Shown here: positions 8,522 to 15,896 of the stretch, in pieces | Layout of the letters: each line of letters starts with the position of its first letter | Position numbering within the stretch: position 1 is the stretch's first letter | Source of the DNA: a virus | DNA length: 21,428 bases | Virus record (IMG/VR): IMGVR_UViG_3300009163_000209 | Location: 1 to 21,428 of that record | Reading direction: 5' to 3' (one strand) | Notes under the pieces: generated by a model | The model's database searches: none | Told to the model about the DNA's origin: nothing | The model's input: only the letters and a program-made list of their open reading frames with translations | Made by a program: the position numbers and the translations under genes

Positions 8522-9100
8522 TTATGCGTCAGCAATTGTACCATACTCTTTACCAGTAAATTGCGGGTCTGGAAGAATACGGAAAGATACTGGCAGTTTA
8601 ATGTTCTCATTACGCTTGTAACTGATTTCCGAAGATGCCATAGAGATTGCACGTGTGCAAAGATATGTACGAGTCCTCGGTACAGCAGTCGTTGTTCCCG
8701 GTGCGGGACCAACAACCTTAAGCTTACGCTCCTCGGGAAGAGCTGAGTGAATACCCAGGTTCAGAGTAGGCGTAGTTGAGCCATTGATAACACCAGGCTT
8801 AGTTGTATCAGTGACGTTACTGTCACCATATGCGGTAATACCACCATAACCCCAAGCAAGTGCTAGGTTAGAGAATGTGTTCTCAGCCATAGTTGTCTTA
8901 ATTGAAACTTTAACCTTAGATTGGATAACGCGTGCTGCGTCACCGAACTGGTCAACCTCGATGTCAACCATATCCGGCTCCCACGAGATAACCACTCCTT
9001 CTTGCGTAGCGCCAACGTCATAGAACGTCGCACCAGCTACGTTGCTGCTGACGGAAAGATTTCCCTCACCAACGATAATATTTGCGAATGTTACAGCCAT
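8522..9100 (-). CDS. Major tail tube protein (192 aa)
   Basis: Forms the hollow tail tube by stacking hexameric rings around the tape measure. A strong ribosome site (AAGGAGG, eight bases from ATG) and G/C-richer codons fit high expression. The text matches the usual tube pattern: an opening strand with GEGNLSVSS, GVVISWEPDMVDIEVDQFGDAARV, ESKVKVSIKTTMAENTF-like strands, a long loop, then RKLKVVGPAPGTTT and a final ISYKRNENIKLPVSFRILPD before the C-terminus. The following frameshifted chaperones and tape measure make this assignment firm. The absence of a sheath gene next to it implies a non-contractile tail. Confidence 0.88.
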   Translation of the reverse strand: MAVTFANIIVGEGNLSVSSNVAGATFYDVGATQEGVVISWEPDMVDIEVDQFGDAARVIQSKVKVSIKTTMAENTFSNLALAWGYGGITAYGDSNVTDTTKPGVINGSTTPTLNLGIHSALPEERKLKVVGPAPGTTTAVPRTRTYLCTRAISMASSEISYKRNENIKLPVSFRILPDPQFTGKEYGTIADA

Positions 9101-9117
9101 TTTAATAGCCTCCTTAT

Positions 9118-9315
9118 TTATTCAAGAACAAACATTTTTTTGCCGTTCCTATCCCGCCGTTTCGATAGACGCATCGCATGTGTAAAATCGACCTCTTCGG
9201 GCCGCCTACCAATGCCTAATGACTTTTGCCACTCAAATTCATAAATGCGTTTGCCTACCTTTGCGGCAAAACCAGGTGTCTTTCCAATGTACGTAATTGC
9301 AGTATACATTGCCAT
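9118..9315 (-). CDS. Small basic protein of unknown function between tail terminator and tail tube (65 aa)
   Basis: A 65-residue basic protein with GGAG about five bases before ATG. It begins with a beta-like stretch (YTAITYIGKTPGFAAKVGKRIYEF) and ends with a Lys/Arg-rich helix-like part (HAMRLSKRRDRNGKKMF). Small proteins with a V/I-x-YIGK opening are frequent in phage structural clusters, as I recall, but have no firm role. The clear ribosome site and the position between two tail genes support a real gene. Confidence 0.6.
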   Translation of the reverse strand: MAMYTAITYIGKTPGFAAKVGKRIYEFEWQKSLGIGRRPEEVDFTHAMRLSKRRDRNGKKMFVLE

Positions 9316-9354
9316 ACCACTCCATAATAATAGATTCTTGGTTATTAAGCAATA

Positions 9355-9768
9355 TTAACTTGCTGGAATCCAGCAAAACTCGAATAAAGAAGAAATCTCA
9401 TAGTAACCCTCTGGATTTACAGGCCGCCTATCGGCAGACCTGTATAGGTTCATATATAATAGTCTACCATACGTACCGGCAATTGGCTTAGTTTGTATGA
9501 GATCTGAATGATTTAATAAAGCAATTATTCTATCTCTAATCGCATAGCCACGGGCAATATCAGTATCTAATACGGTAAACCATACAGTATCATGATGGAT
9601 ATAGTACATTTCTTCACTTTTTATATCTGGAGAATAGTAATATATAATTACTGGAGCCGTATCTTCATCATAACCAATCATGGGGCTTATCGTTATAGAA
9701 GCTTTGCCCGCCAAGGATAGCAAGGTAGCATCACTTTGAATATATTGATTAATGCTATATATAATCAT
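9355..9768 (-). CDS. Tail-terminator-like protein (137 aa)
   Basis: A mixed alpha/beta protein of the size of tail terminators (lambda gpU, SPP1 gp17), which cap the finished tail tube and join it to the head. It opens with a helix (SINQYIQSDATLLSLAG), then beta strands (APVIIYYYSPDIKSEE, TVWFTVLDTD), a helix IRDRIIALLNHSD and final strands including GYYEISSLFEFCWI. It has AGGAG about ten bases before ATG and follows the upstream stop by three bases. Position two genes before the tail tube supports the call. Confidence 0.65.
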   Translation of the reverse strand: MIIYSINQYIQSDATLLSLAGKASITISPMIGYDEDTAPVIIYYYSPDIKSEEMYYIHHDTVWFTVLDTDIARGYAIRDRIIALLNHSDLIQTKPIAGTYGRLLYMNLYRSADRRPVNPEGYYEISSLFEFCWIPAS

Positions 9769-9771
9769 AAG

Positions 9772-10488
9772 TTAAAAACTCCTATCCGTAGGTTCAAACC
9801 AGCTGGGACCTTCTCCGCTGCTTCTTCCGCCTGACTTTTCACCAAAGGTTCCACCTTCTAGTGCAACTACATTTTCACGGTTTCCAGTAGATTTATTGCT
9901 AGTGAACGCAATCGCCGTTCCAAGATTAACTGCGGGCTGAAGTCTCCATATATCATCTGCGAGAGCAATGATTGTTCCAACAGCTTTATGAAGCTCATTT
10001 TCTGCTATTTGCTCTATGAAGCCTCCAAGCCACTCGCCATAAGAAGCCGCTCCTAGATGACTAACCGCAAGCTTGGCATCGGTAAAGCCAGATTTAGATC
10101 TTTTCCAAACTAATGTTGGATTACCTGTCATCTTATGGGGGGTAGTTCCAGCCAGTATATATGTTCCAATAGGTTCTGGCTCTTTCTCATTTGGAGAAAC
10201 GGTTATCCCATAAAAAGCTTGAGATGTTGAAGGGTCCTGAACTCTTTGAACTTTAAAGTGATCGCTGCCGTGACTTGTGCGTACCTGCGAGTCGCTACCC
10301 GGTCTATTTTCTTGCATATGCTCATTAGGATACTCATATGTATTTGGGTCATCTAAAAAGTTAATTACGGCAGTGTGAGCATTCTGGTTTCCAATGGCAA
10401 GAACTTTATTTATATTTCCCGTAGCAGTCCTTATTTCACGAATCATAGTCTTAACTGCAATAGCACAATCCATTGTTACTTCTATCAT
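9772..10488 (-). CDS. HK97 gp10-like neck/tail-completion protein (238 aa)
   Basis: Overlaps the previous gene by ATGA. The motif GTYILAGTTPHKMTG at about 107-121 resembles the G-T-x-P-H core of HK97 gp10-like proteins, which connect head and tail; the helix at 145-180 (YGEWLGGFIEQIAENELHKAVGTII) fits their C-terminal helix. Those proteins are usually 110-160 residues. Here about 75 residues lie before the first conserved part and a Gly/Ser-rich tail (GGRSSGEGPSWFEPTDRSF) extends the end. It lies between stopper and tail terminator, the normal place for this family. The call is moderate because only one motif is distinctive. Confidence 0.6.
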   Translation of the reverse strand: MIEVTMDCAIAVKTMIREIRTATGNINKVLAIGNQNAHTAVINFLDDPNTYEYPNEHMQENRPGSDSQVRTSHGSDHFKVQRVQDPSTSQAFYGITVSPNEKEPEPIGTYILAGTTPHKMTGNPTLVWKRSKSGFTDAKLAVSHLGAASYGEWLGGFIEQIAENELHKAVGTIIALADDIWRLQPAVNLGTAIAFTSNKSTGNRENVVALEGGTFGEKSGGRSSGEGPSWFEPTDRSF

Positions 10489-10859
10489 TGGTCCATCACC
10501 TTATATCCCGAAACTTCATAATGATGAAGTTTTCCACTATATCCGGGAATAGACAATACTGCTGTGATTTCCACAGGACCCGCCTCAATAACTTCGCCAG
10601 TAGCGTCTGTTACATTATATATTCTTTTAGTAAAATCTATTGCTGCGTCTGGCCCAAAAAAGAAATGAATAACTTGATCATATCCATATTTTGTATCATT
10701 TGCAACGCTAATTTCTTTAGTGAATTTGGGAATATAGGCACAAGAAACTGCAGAAGAAGAAATAGCCCAAGTTGCTACCTTCTGACCAGCAGCAGATACT
10801 GCGGTTGCTTTGCTGTAAATGTCTGCACGATTAATTAATCGCAGATATGGATTGCTCAT
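10485..10859 (-). CDS. Head-closure/stopper-like neck protein (124 aa)
   Basis: A 124-residue beta-rich protein overlapping the adaptor by ATGA, in the slot normally held by the head-closure (stopper) protein that seals the portal after packaging. Visible features: an N-terminal strand region, SSSAVSCAYIPKFTKEI, YDQVIHFFFGPDAAIDFTKRIYNVTD, and a closing AVLSIPGYSGKLHHYEVSGYKV. Stoppers such as SPP1 gp16 and the HK97 family have this size and the pattern of a short barrel with a long loop. Order (adaptor, stopper, gp10-like, terminator, tube) is the main support. Confidence 0.65.
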   Translation of the reverse strand: MSNPYLRLINRADIYSKATAVSAAGQKVATWAISSSAVSCAYIPKFTKEISVANDTKYGYDQVIHFFFGPDAAIDFTKRIYNVTDATGEVIEAGPVEITAVLSIPGYSGKLHHYEVSGYKVMDQ

Positions 10860-11743
10860 ATCATACCCATTGTATAGAGGGTATAATCCATCAACAATAC
10901 ATCTACCTCAATATTTCCGGTTCCAGCCATAGCAGCTGCCCCAAATGTTAGAGAATATTGGTCCATCTTCATTTGAGAAATACCATGCTTAGCATAGGCA
11001 TTATCATCATTTAGATAATCATAAATAAGAAGAGTCGCAGCATCAGTTATGTTGGTGGGCACATAATCCCAGCCCCAATTACCTCGAAATAAATAAAATT
11101 CATTTTCGCTAAACCGAGGTTGCAGATACATCTTTTCAGATGTAGCAATAGGAATTAACTGCTCTATCCTGCGCACATAGGCTTTAGACTCCACCGTAAT
11201 TTCGCAGTCGCCAGTAATATCAACGTCTGGCTTTTGAGTTGCTTCTATGAGCGATGTGCAGTTGATACCAAAGTATATTGTTTCGCGATCTTCACCTTCA
11301 AAAGATAAAGTTTTATTTTTTATTGATTGAAAGTTTTGACCACAGACAGTATCTATTACAGAACGTACTCGACGCTCTGTGCTGTCAAACTTATCGCTAG
11401 CAGCAGTCTCAAGCTCTGGATAGATATCAAAGAACTCTCCACTGCTCACATATTGCGCATATACATTAATATATGAAGTAGAAGTATATGTTACAGATGT
11501 TTTAATATACCTCCAAACAATCTTATGAGTCCCAAAACTACCCATATTGTCTGCTGAAAACTCATAGATGTATTCGCCCGCTGACGACCTAGTAGCAACT
11601 ACGTTATCTACTACAACGTCAGTCCAGTCATGAACTAGTGATATAAAAACTTGATAAACGCCCGAAACTACGTCGGCATCAGATGCCAGACTAAGGCTGG
11701 CGACATAGGCTACGTTCTGCTTGGTATAAGACTGAACCGCCAT
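10856..11743 (-). CDS. Head-tail adaptor (gp6-like) with an N-terminal Ig-like domain (295 aa)
   Basis: The C-terminal two thirds (about 100-295) read like head-tail connectors that form the ring under the portal: FDIYPELETAASDKFDSTERRVRSVIDTV opens as a helical bundle, a beta insertion follows, and the end carries ATLLIYDYLNDDNAYAKHGI and GNIEVDVLLMDY, typical of gp6/gp15-like adaptors. Residues 1-95 are extra: an Ig-like beta domain (VVATRSSAGEYIYEF) resembling the preceding 98-residue protein. The ATG follows the upstream TAA directly (TAAATG). Its stop overlaps the next start by four bases. Adaptors are often 100-200 residues, so the N-terminal extension explains the size. The adaptor call rests on position and C-terminal motifs. 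Confidence 0.72.
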   Translation of the reverse strand: MAVQSYTKQNVAYVASLSLASDADVVSGVYQVFISLVHDWTDVVVDNVVATRSSAGEYIYEFSADNMGSFGTHKIVWRYIKTSVTYTSTSYINVYAQYVSSGEFFDIYPELETAASDKFDSTERRVRSVIDTVCGQNFQSIKNKTLSFEGEDRETIYFGINCTSLIEATQKPDVDITGDCEITVESKAYVRRIEQLIPIATSEKMYLQPRFSENEFYLFRGNWGWDYVPTNITDAATLLIYDYLNDDNAYAKHGISQMKMDQYSLTFGAAAMAGTGNIEVDVLLMDYTLYTMGMI

Positions 11744-12040
11744 TTAGACCCTGAACTTCGCTTTAAGCGTTGCGCGCGATAATTGCGGCAATGCGCTGAA
11801 GTTTCCTTTCAGCTCTACAATATATTTCATCTCTGCGGCTGGGACTGTATAGTCATAATAATATACGCCAGCAGATTGTCGGGTCGCAGACCCGGTACTC
11901 ACAAGCCTTAAAGAGTCAGCATTGTAGATAGTAAATGTGACATTATTAGAGTCAGCGTCAATTAGAGTATTAGATTGATTTTTAAATGTGCCTTTTACTC
12001 TAATAGTATCTCCGGTATAAACTGTTGTTGTTGTTGTCAT
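11744..12040 (-). CDS. Small Ig-like beta protein (98 aa)
   Basis: A 98-residue protein that appears to be a single Ig-like beta sandwich: GDTIRVKGTFKNQSNTLIDADSNN looks like strands A-C, NVTFTIYNADSLRLVSTGSA follows, then ATRQSAGVYYYDYTVP and EMKYIVELKGNFSALPQ. No signal peptide. It shares the ATR-Q/S-SAG-x-Y-x-Y pattern with the first 95 residues of the next gene, so the two probably arose by duplication. The ribosome site (AAAGGG) is rather far from the ATG. The gap before it (12041-12065) contains a perfect TATAAT but no convincing -35. A capsid-surface or neck-attached Ig domain is the likely role; such domains in phages often bind host surface glycans weakly. Confidence 0.65.
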   Translation of the reverse strand: MTTTTTVYTGDTIRVKGTFKNQSNTLIDADSNNVTFTIYNADSLRLVSTGSATRQSAGVYYYDYTVPAAEMKYIVELKGNFSALPQLSRATLKAKFRV

Positions 12041-12065
12041 ATATGTATTATACCCTTTCTAATCT

Positions 12066-13259
12066 TTAAAGGCCAGAGAAAATTATATCTCCCGTCACTA
12101 AAGCATTAATCTCAATAGTAATGTTGTAATCGTCTAACTGCGTTATTTCGGGGCTGGTAATGGACTTAATCTCCATAGTTATATTAATATCATCAATAGT
12201 ATCTATGTCAACTGTCTCTGAATCCTCAATGCTCATTGTAACTGGCACCCTGCTTGATATTTCTATAATACCCTGTATCGGGACTGGGGCAACATAAAAG
12301 AGCTTAATAAGGGCACCCAGGGCCGTTACAGCGCCTTGTAGACGCTTAGTCGCTGCCTTTCGAATAACCCCATATGGAGAAGAAATTCCCTCTATGTGAT
12401 TGGAGGCTTTTTTGCGAATTAAGCCAGATGAAGATATTGACGCTATAAAGTTTCGGACTATTGATTTTCTTGCAACCACAGAACCGCCCGATGAGACAGA
12501 AGCAATAAATCTTCTCCTTGTAGCCTTCCGAAGAAGCGCCGAAGAAGATATGGCCCCAGCAACGCTTCTTCCAAATCGTTTGGCTGTCGTACCAGATGAA
12601 CCAAGAGTTCCAGCAATCAGCCTATGCGCAGTAACCCCGGAGGAAACTAATCCACTGGAAGATATGTGAGATATGAACACGGCGACAAATCTAGTAACTA
12701 AGTGAAGGCTAGATCCTGGCGATATACTCCCAGCAAAAAACCTACGAGAGGCTTTCTTAACAACAGAAGATGAAGCAATAGAGGCAGCAATATTTTTAGA
12801 TGACTTCTTGCTAATTGCCGCTGAAGAGGATATGGAAGATATGAGCCTGCGAGATACTCGGCCAACCTTGCTTCCAGACGAAGATATAGAAGATTGCAAA
12901 CTTTTTGATAAATATTTAACTAAGCTAGATGTTGAAGTAATTGCTCCAGATATTAGCCTACTTATGTATTTGCCAACAAGTCCCGAAGAATTAATGCTGC
13001 CAGCAAGAGTGCGTACAAACAATCTTGATGAGCTTAATGTAGCGCTTGAAGAAATGTTAGCATTTATAGGTTTAGATATATATTTATTAACAACTGCATT
13101 AGATGTTATATATGCCAAAAATGTTCTTTTAATAGATTGTTTGCTTCCATTGGAACCACTAGACGATAAAGACCCGGACAAGGACAGCGAAAGAACCCCT
13201 ACAGGAGGGTTTCTGTTCAATCTAAAGATAGTCGCAGTTGCTCTGCGGGACCTAGCCAC
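12066..13259 (-). CDS. Basic Ser-rich tandem-repeat protein with acidic C-terminal tail (397 aa)
   Basis: The start is GTG, sharing one base with the upstream TAG (TAGTG) and lacking a ribosome site, so it depends on coupling to the 510-residue gene. Residues about 24-322 consist of around 16 imperfect repeats of 17-22 residues with the consensus R-h-h-A-G-S-I-S-S-S-G-h-h-x-K-x-x-R (h hydrophobic), for example RTLAGSINSSGLVGKYIS at 83-100 and RNFIASISSSGLIRKKAS at 269-286. Residues 1-289 contain no Asp or Glu but many Lys and Arg. Residues 344-383 then become strongly acidic, with two related DD-x-NIT-x-EI units. The regular spacing suggests a beta-solenoid or fibrous rod. Similar short S/T-G-S-L repeats occur in environmental phage proteins, as I recall, but I know no function. 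Confidence 0.75.
   Translation of the reverse strand: MARSRRATATIFRLNRNPPVGVLSLSLSGSLSSSGSNGSKQSIKRTFLAYITSNAVVNKYISKPINANISSSATLSSSRLFVRTLAGSINSSGLVGKYISRLISGAITSTSSLVKYLSKSLQSSISSSGSKVGRVSRRLISSISSSAAISKKSSKNIAASIASSSVVKKASRRFFAGSISPGSSLHLVTRFVAVFISHISSSGLVSSGVTAHRLIAGTLGSSGTTAKRFGRSVAGAISSSALLRKATRRRFIASVSSGGSVVARKSIVRNFIASISSSGLIRKKASNHIEGISSPYGVIRKAATKRLQGAVTALGALIKLFYVAPVPIQGIIEISSRVPVTMSIEDSETVDIDTIDDINITMEIKSITSPEITQLDDYNITIEINALVTGDIIFSGL
12320..13190 (-). repeat. Tandem protein repeats of 17-22 codons, about 16 copies
   Basis: This marks the part of the 397-residue gene that encodes the repeat array (residues about 24-313). The repeats are clear at protein level (AGSISSSG-like cores separated by Lys/Arg-rich linkers) but diverged at DNA level, which points to old duplications under selection rather than recent slippage. 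Confidence 0.75.
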
Positions 13260-14791
13260 TACCAGTTGGCCGATCTACTAATACCCTGCATCGCTGGTTT
13301 AATATTAGAAACAGATATATCATTTATTGACAGACTTTTTATATCACCATAATATGCAGGAGTAGTTGAAATTAATGCTCCCCTTCTGGAGGGAGTAATT
13401 ACTCCACTACAGTCTCCAGATGAATATTTAGATAATGCAGTAGATGTATAGGTTACTGTCTCTGCAGGCGCTCCACCAACAGAGGCTGGAATTTTTGCTG
13501 TAATTTTTATAGTATATAATCCACTACCGGATGGCGACGTTTCTACGCTGACATCCCAAACATCATATGCCGCTCTATCTATAAGATTGGCTCCCTGAGC
13601 AGACCCAATTAAAGTGGTTACTCCATTTTCAACCTTATATAAACCAACTAAAGCATAGGTTGAATTAGCAACATTAGCATTTTTATTAGAATAAACAAAT
13701 CCTATCGATGCATAATAATAATTAAGAAGTTTGCCAGCAGACATTTCTCCAAAAAAATAAATATATGTTGTTGAAGCAGAGGATGCTCCACCAGCAGTTT
13801 TAGCAGGGGCAGCGGGGGCTACCATAGAATATTGATAAGTTCCTACCGGAGATACATCTGCCGTAGTAGCACCTGTCGTAGATACTAACGGGACATTAAC
13901 CATACCACCATACCAATGAGAATAGACTCTACAGGTTATGTATGTCCACGCTGCAGCTCCAGTTGTATAGGTAAGAGCTGTGCTGCTTCCAGTTGTGGTA
14001 AAATCTGAAATAGAACCTACTGCATTTGCTAAAGTAAGATTGGAGCCAGTTAAGCCAGTTCCACTATAAGTGCCTCCAGTAGAAGTATTATTTTTAAGCA
14101 CAAAGCCCATATTAATGCCACCGAGAGTAGAAGAATCCACTGCTGTAGTTGCAAATGTAGCAGTTGTTGAGCTTACATTGGTGCCAGTCGCAAAAATGCC
14201 GGTGCAGAGGATTGCCTCTGTAGAACTTACCGCATTGGTTCCACTCATTGAATAGCAGATAGCAGCCACATTAGACTGAGAAACAGAGAAAGTAGCTACA
14301 ATGCTAGCAGAAGTTGGAGCAGCGGAAGTTGGGGCGGCAGCAACATACATACTAAGTCTTCTAACTCCGTTGCCAAAAGTGCCAACTTGATTCCATGTCA
14401 TATTAGCGCCAGTAACGCTAGTGGGCGCTACAGTATTATTTGCAGTAGAGCCATTAGAATAAATAAATAAGACAGTAACCCGATTAGCAGGAGGGGCAGA
14501 TGCTAGCGGGATAGTAAATGTCGTAGTAGACGCTGCCGTTGTAGCATTAGGTGAAGAGCTAAGCATATTCACACCATAGACTGGTGTTCCAGATTTTAAG
14601 CCAATCATTTGGCCGCTGGTGAATTCAACAACATCGCCACTGACTAGCGCAGAAATAGTTTCAGTTAATTTATTTGCATCTCCAAAAGCATAAACAGATG
14701 CAGTAGGAACTCCAGAAGCAGTAGGCCATGAATCAGCCGCACCGGCGGTAGCAATATTAAACTGTTTATCTAAAGAAGTTTTATTAGACAA
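13259..14791 (-). CDS. Large adhesin-like surface protein, candidate head fibre (510 aa)
   Basis: The best start is TTG at 14791, overlapping the previous gene by eight bases; no ATG is available until residue 62 and there is no clear ribosome site, so translation is probably coupled. Composition is dominated by Thr, Ser, Ala and Gly, with almost no charged residues. Residues about 75-290 look like a jelly-roll or Ig-type adhesion domain (RVTVLFIYSNGSTANN, RRLSMYVAAAP, AAICYSMSGTNAV, TYITCRVYSHWYGG). Residues about 335-480 look like a second beta domain resembling carbohydrate-binding sandwiches (STTYIYFFGEMSAG, YASIGFVYSNKN, ALVGLYKVENG). Such proteins commonly contact cell-surface polymers. 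Binding function is inferred from style, not from a recognised family. Confidence 0.75.
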   Translation of the reverse strand: MSNKTSLDKQFNIATAGAADSWPTASGVPTASVYAFGDANKLTETISALVSGDVVEFTSGQMIGLKSGTPVYGVNMLSSSPNATTAASTTTFTIPLASAPPANRVTVLFIYSNGSTANNTVAPTSVTGANMTWNQVGTFGNGVRRLSMYVAAAPTSAAPTSASIVATFSVSQSNVAAICYSMSGTNAVSSTEAILCTGIFATGTNVSSTTATFATTAVDSSTLGGINMGFVLKNNTSTGGTYSGTGLTGSNLTLANAVGSISDFTTTGSSTALTYTTGAAAWTYITCRVYSHWYGGMVNVPLVSTTGATTADVSPVGTYQYSMVAPAAPAKTAGGASSASTTYIYFFGEMSAGKLLNYYYASIGFVYSNKNANVANSTYALVGLYKVENGVTTLIGSAQGANLIDRAAYDVWDVSVETSPSGSGLYTIKITAKIPASVGGAPAETVTYTSTALSKYSSGDCSGVITPSRRGALISTTPAYYGDIKSLSINDISVSNIKPAMQGISRSANW

Positions 14792-15443
14792 GGACGCAAT
14801 CCAATGCTGTATTTATATTAAATACTTCAAAAGCTTTTAGTGCTTTAATTAAATCGGACTCTGGACTGGCCAGCTCAAGTTGATGAAAGAATGTTTCAAA
14901 GTTAGTCATATTCCAGAATGGTCCATCAATTAATATATCTGGAAGGATTGCGTTGCCTCCATTCATGATGTCGTTCATCCACGAAACAATAGATAGATGA
15001 ATGGGGTCAATAAAATATAAAGAATTAATATAATCTTGAATATTGTTTTCAGAAAAAGTAGCGTCTATTTCATGTAAAAAATCTACATAAAATGTTCTAG
15101 TTTCAGCAAGATGTGCAATAAAAGTATCATAGCTGCGCTCCCATGAGCAACTAATAAAAGGCCAATTGTTAAAAGACAGCAATATAGTATAAGCATAGAT
15201 ATCGTCCATCTCAAAACTGCAGATAGCTACATGCTTATTGCAAGCGACAAGAGTAAACTGTTTAAATTGAGTTAAATCAATTTCAGTATAGGTAGGAGCG
15301 CCTTCAAAATCATTGCAAGTAAAGTTGCTAGCAAGATATAATGCCATGCCATCTACATTTGGATTGTATAGCATATCTGCTCTAAATGGATCTTCAGTAG
15401 TTCCCGAGCCTAAATATCTAACATAAAAATAGATTAAAGACAT
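14784..15443 (-). CDS. Protein of unknown function, acidic and aromatic-rich (219 aa)
   Basis: I do not recognise this protein. It begins two bases after the upstream TAG with CAGGAG as ribosome site. The first 110 residues look like a beta sandwich (LIYFYVRYLGSGTTEDPFRAD, FTLVACNKHVAICSFEMDDIYAY) and the rest is helical, rich in Asp, Asn, Phe and Ile. Cys occurs five times, unusual beside its Cys-poor neighbours. There is no signal peptide or membrane helix. Its end overlaps the next gene by eight bases. Lying between a decoration-like protein and an adhesin-like protein, it might be an assembly partner or chaperone for the surface proteins, but this is inference. Confidence 0.7.
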   Translation of the reverse strand: MSLIYFYVRYLGSGTTEDPFRADMLYNPNVDGMALYLASNFTCNDFEGAPTYTEIDLTQFKQFTLVACNKHVAICSFEMDDIYAYTILLSFNNWPFISCSWERSYDTFIAHLAETRTFYVDFLHEIDATFSENNIQDYINSLYFIDPIHLSIVSWMNDIMNGGNAILPDILIDGPFWNMTNFETFFHQLELASPESDLIKALKAFEVFNINTALDCVLV

Positions 15444-15445
15444 GA

Positions 15446-15895
15446 CTACTCCTGCCAGACAATACCAACAGAAGCATTGACCGAAGCTGCAGCGGTTACA
15501 CGCAAGCGCAAGAAAGCACTCACAGGAATTTGAATTTCACGATCAAGTGGATACTGAACTAAGATGCCAGACTGAGGGTGAACATAGTGAGACTCTAGCG
15601 CATTAGTCACACCAATAGTGCCCTCGTTGGTAGATGTATGCTTGGCAACAGTAACCGCAGCATCATACTTATCAGTATACTTTTCTGCTGTAATCGATGT
15701 TCCAGTAATGCCGCCCGTACCGCGAATTAACTCAACCTTAATAGGAGTTCCAGAACCAGAAGTACCATCAAACTCTACCCACCAACTTAAGATAGTAGCT
15801 CTCATGTTAGCGCTAGTTCCCAGCTCCATCAATGTTTTTAGTGAAGTACCTGTTGAGATGCCAGAAAGACTGGCAGTATAAATACCATTTGCCAT
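15446..15895 (-). CDS. Decoration-like virion protein (149 aa)
   Basis: The start overlaps nothing but follows the previous stop by one base (TAATATG), with GGAGG six bases upstream. The protein is all-beta by appearance: MRATILSWWVEFDGTSGSGTPIKVELIRG, YVHPQSGILVQYPLDREIQIPV, FLRLRVTAAASVNASVGIVW. Short proteins of this style, beginning AxIYTAxxxx and carrying a hydrophobic WxxxFD strand, are common in phage head regions and I recall them annotated as structural or decoration proteins. It probably trimerises on the virion surface. No enzymatic motif is visible. Confidence 0.65.
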   Translation of the reverse strand: MANGIYTASLSGISTGTSLKTLMELGTSANMRATILSWWVEFDGTSGSGTPIKVELIRGTGGITGTSITAEKYTDKYDAAVTVAKHTSTNEGTIGVTNALESHYVHPQSGILVQYPLDREIQIPVSAFLRLRVTAAASVNASVGIVWQE

Positions 15896-15896
15896 A

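Noticed and set aside
11880-11894. CGGGTC-GCA-GACCCG small palindrome
   Set aside because: Lies inside the coding sequence of the 98-residue gene, with a 3-base loop and no T-tract; likely chance.
12041-12065. Perfect TATAAT upstream of the 98-residue gene
   Set aside because: No acceptable -35 at 16-18 bases and no extended -10; isolated TATAAT is expected in AT-rich DNA, so it is not called as a promoter.
12808-13281. 157-codon plus-strand open frame
   Set aside because: Antisense shadow of the Ser-rich repeat gene; the acidic Glu/Asp text comes from reversed Ser and Ile codons.
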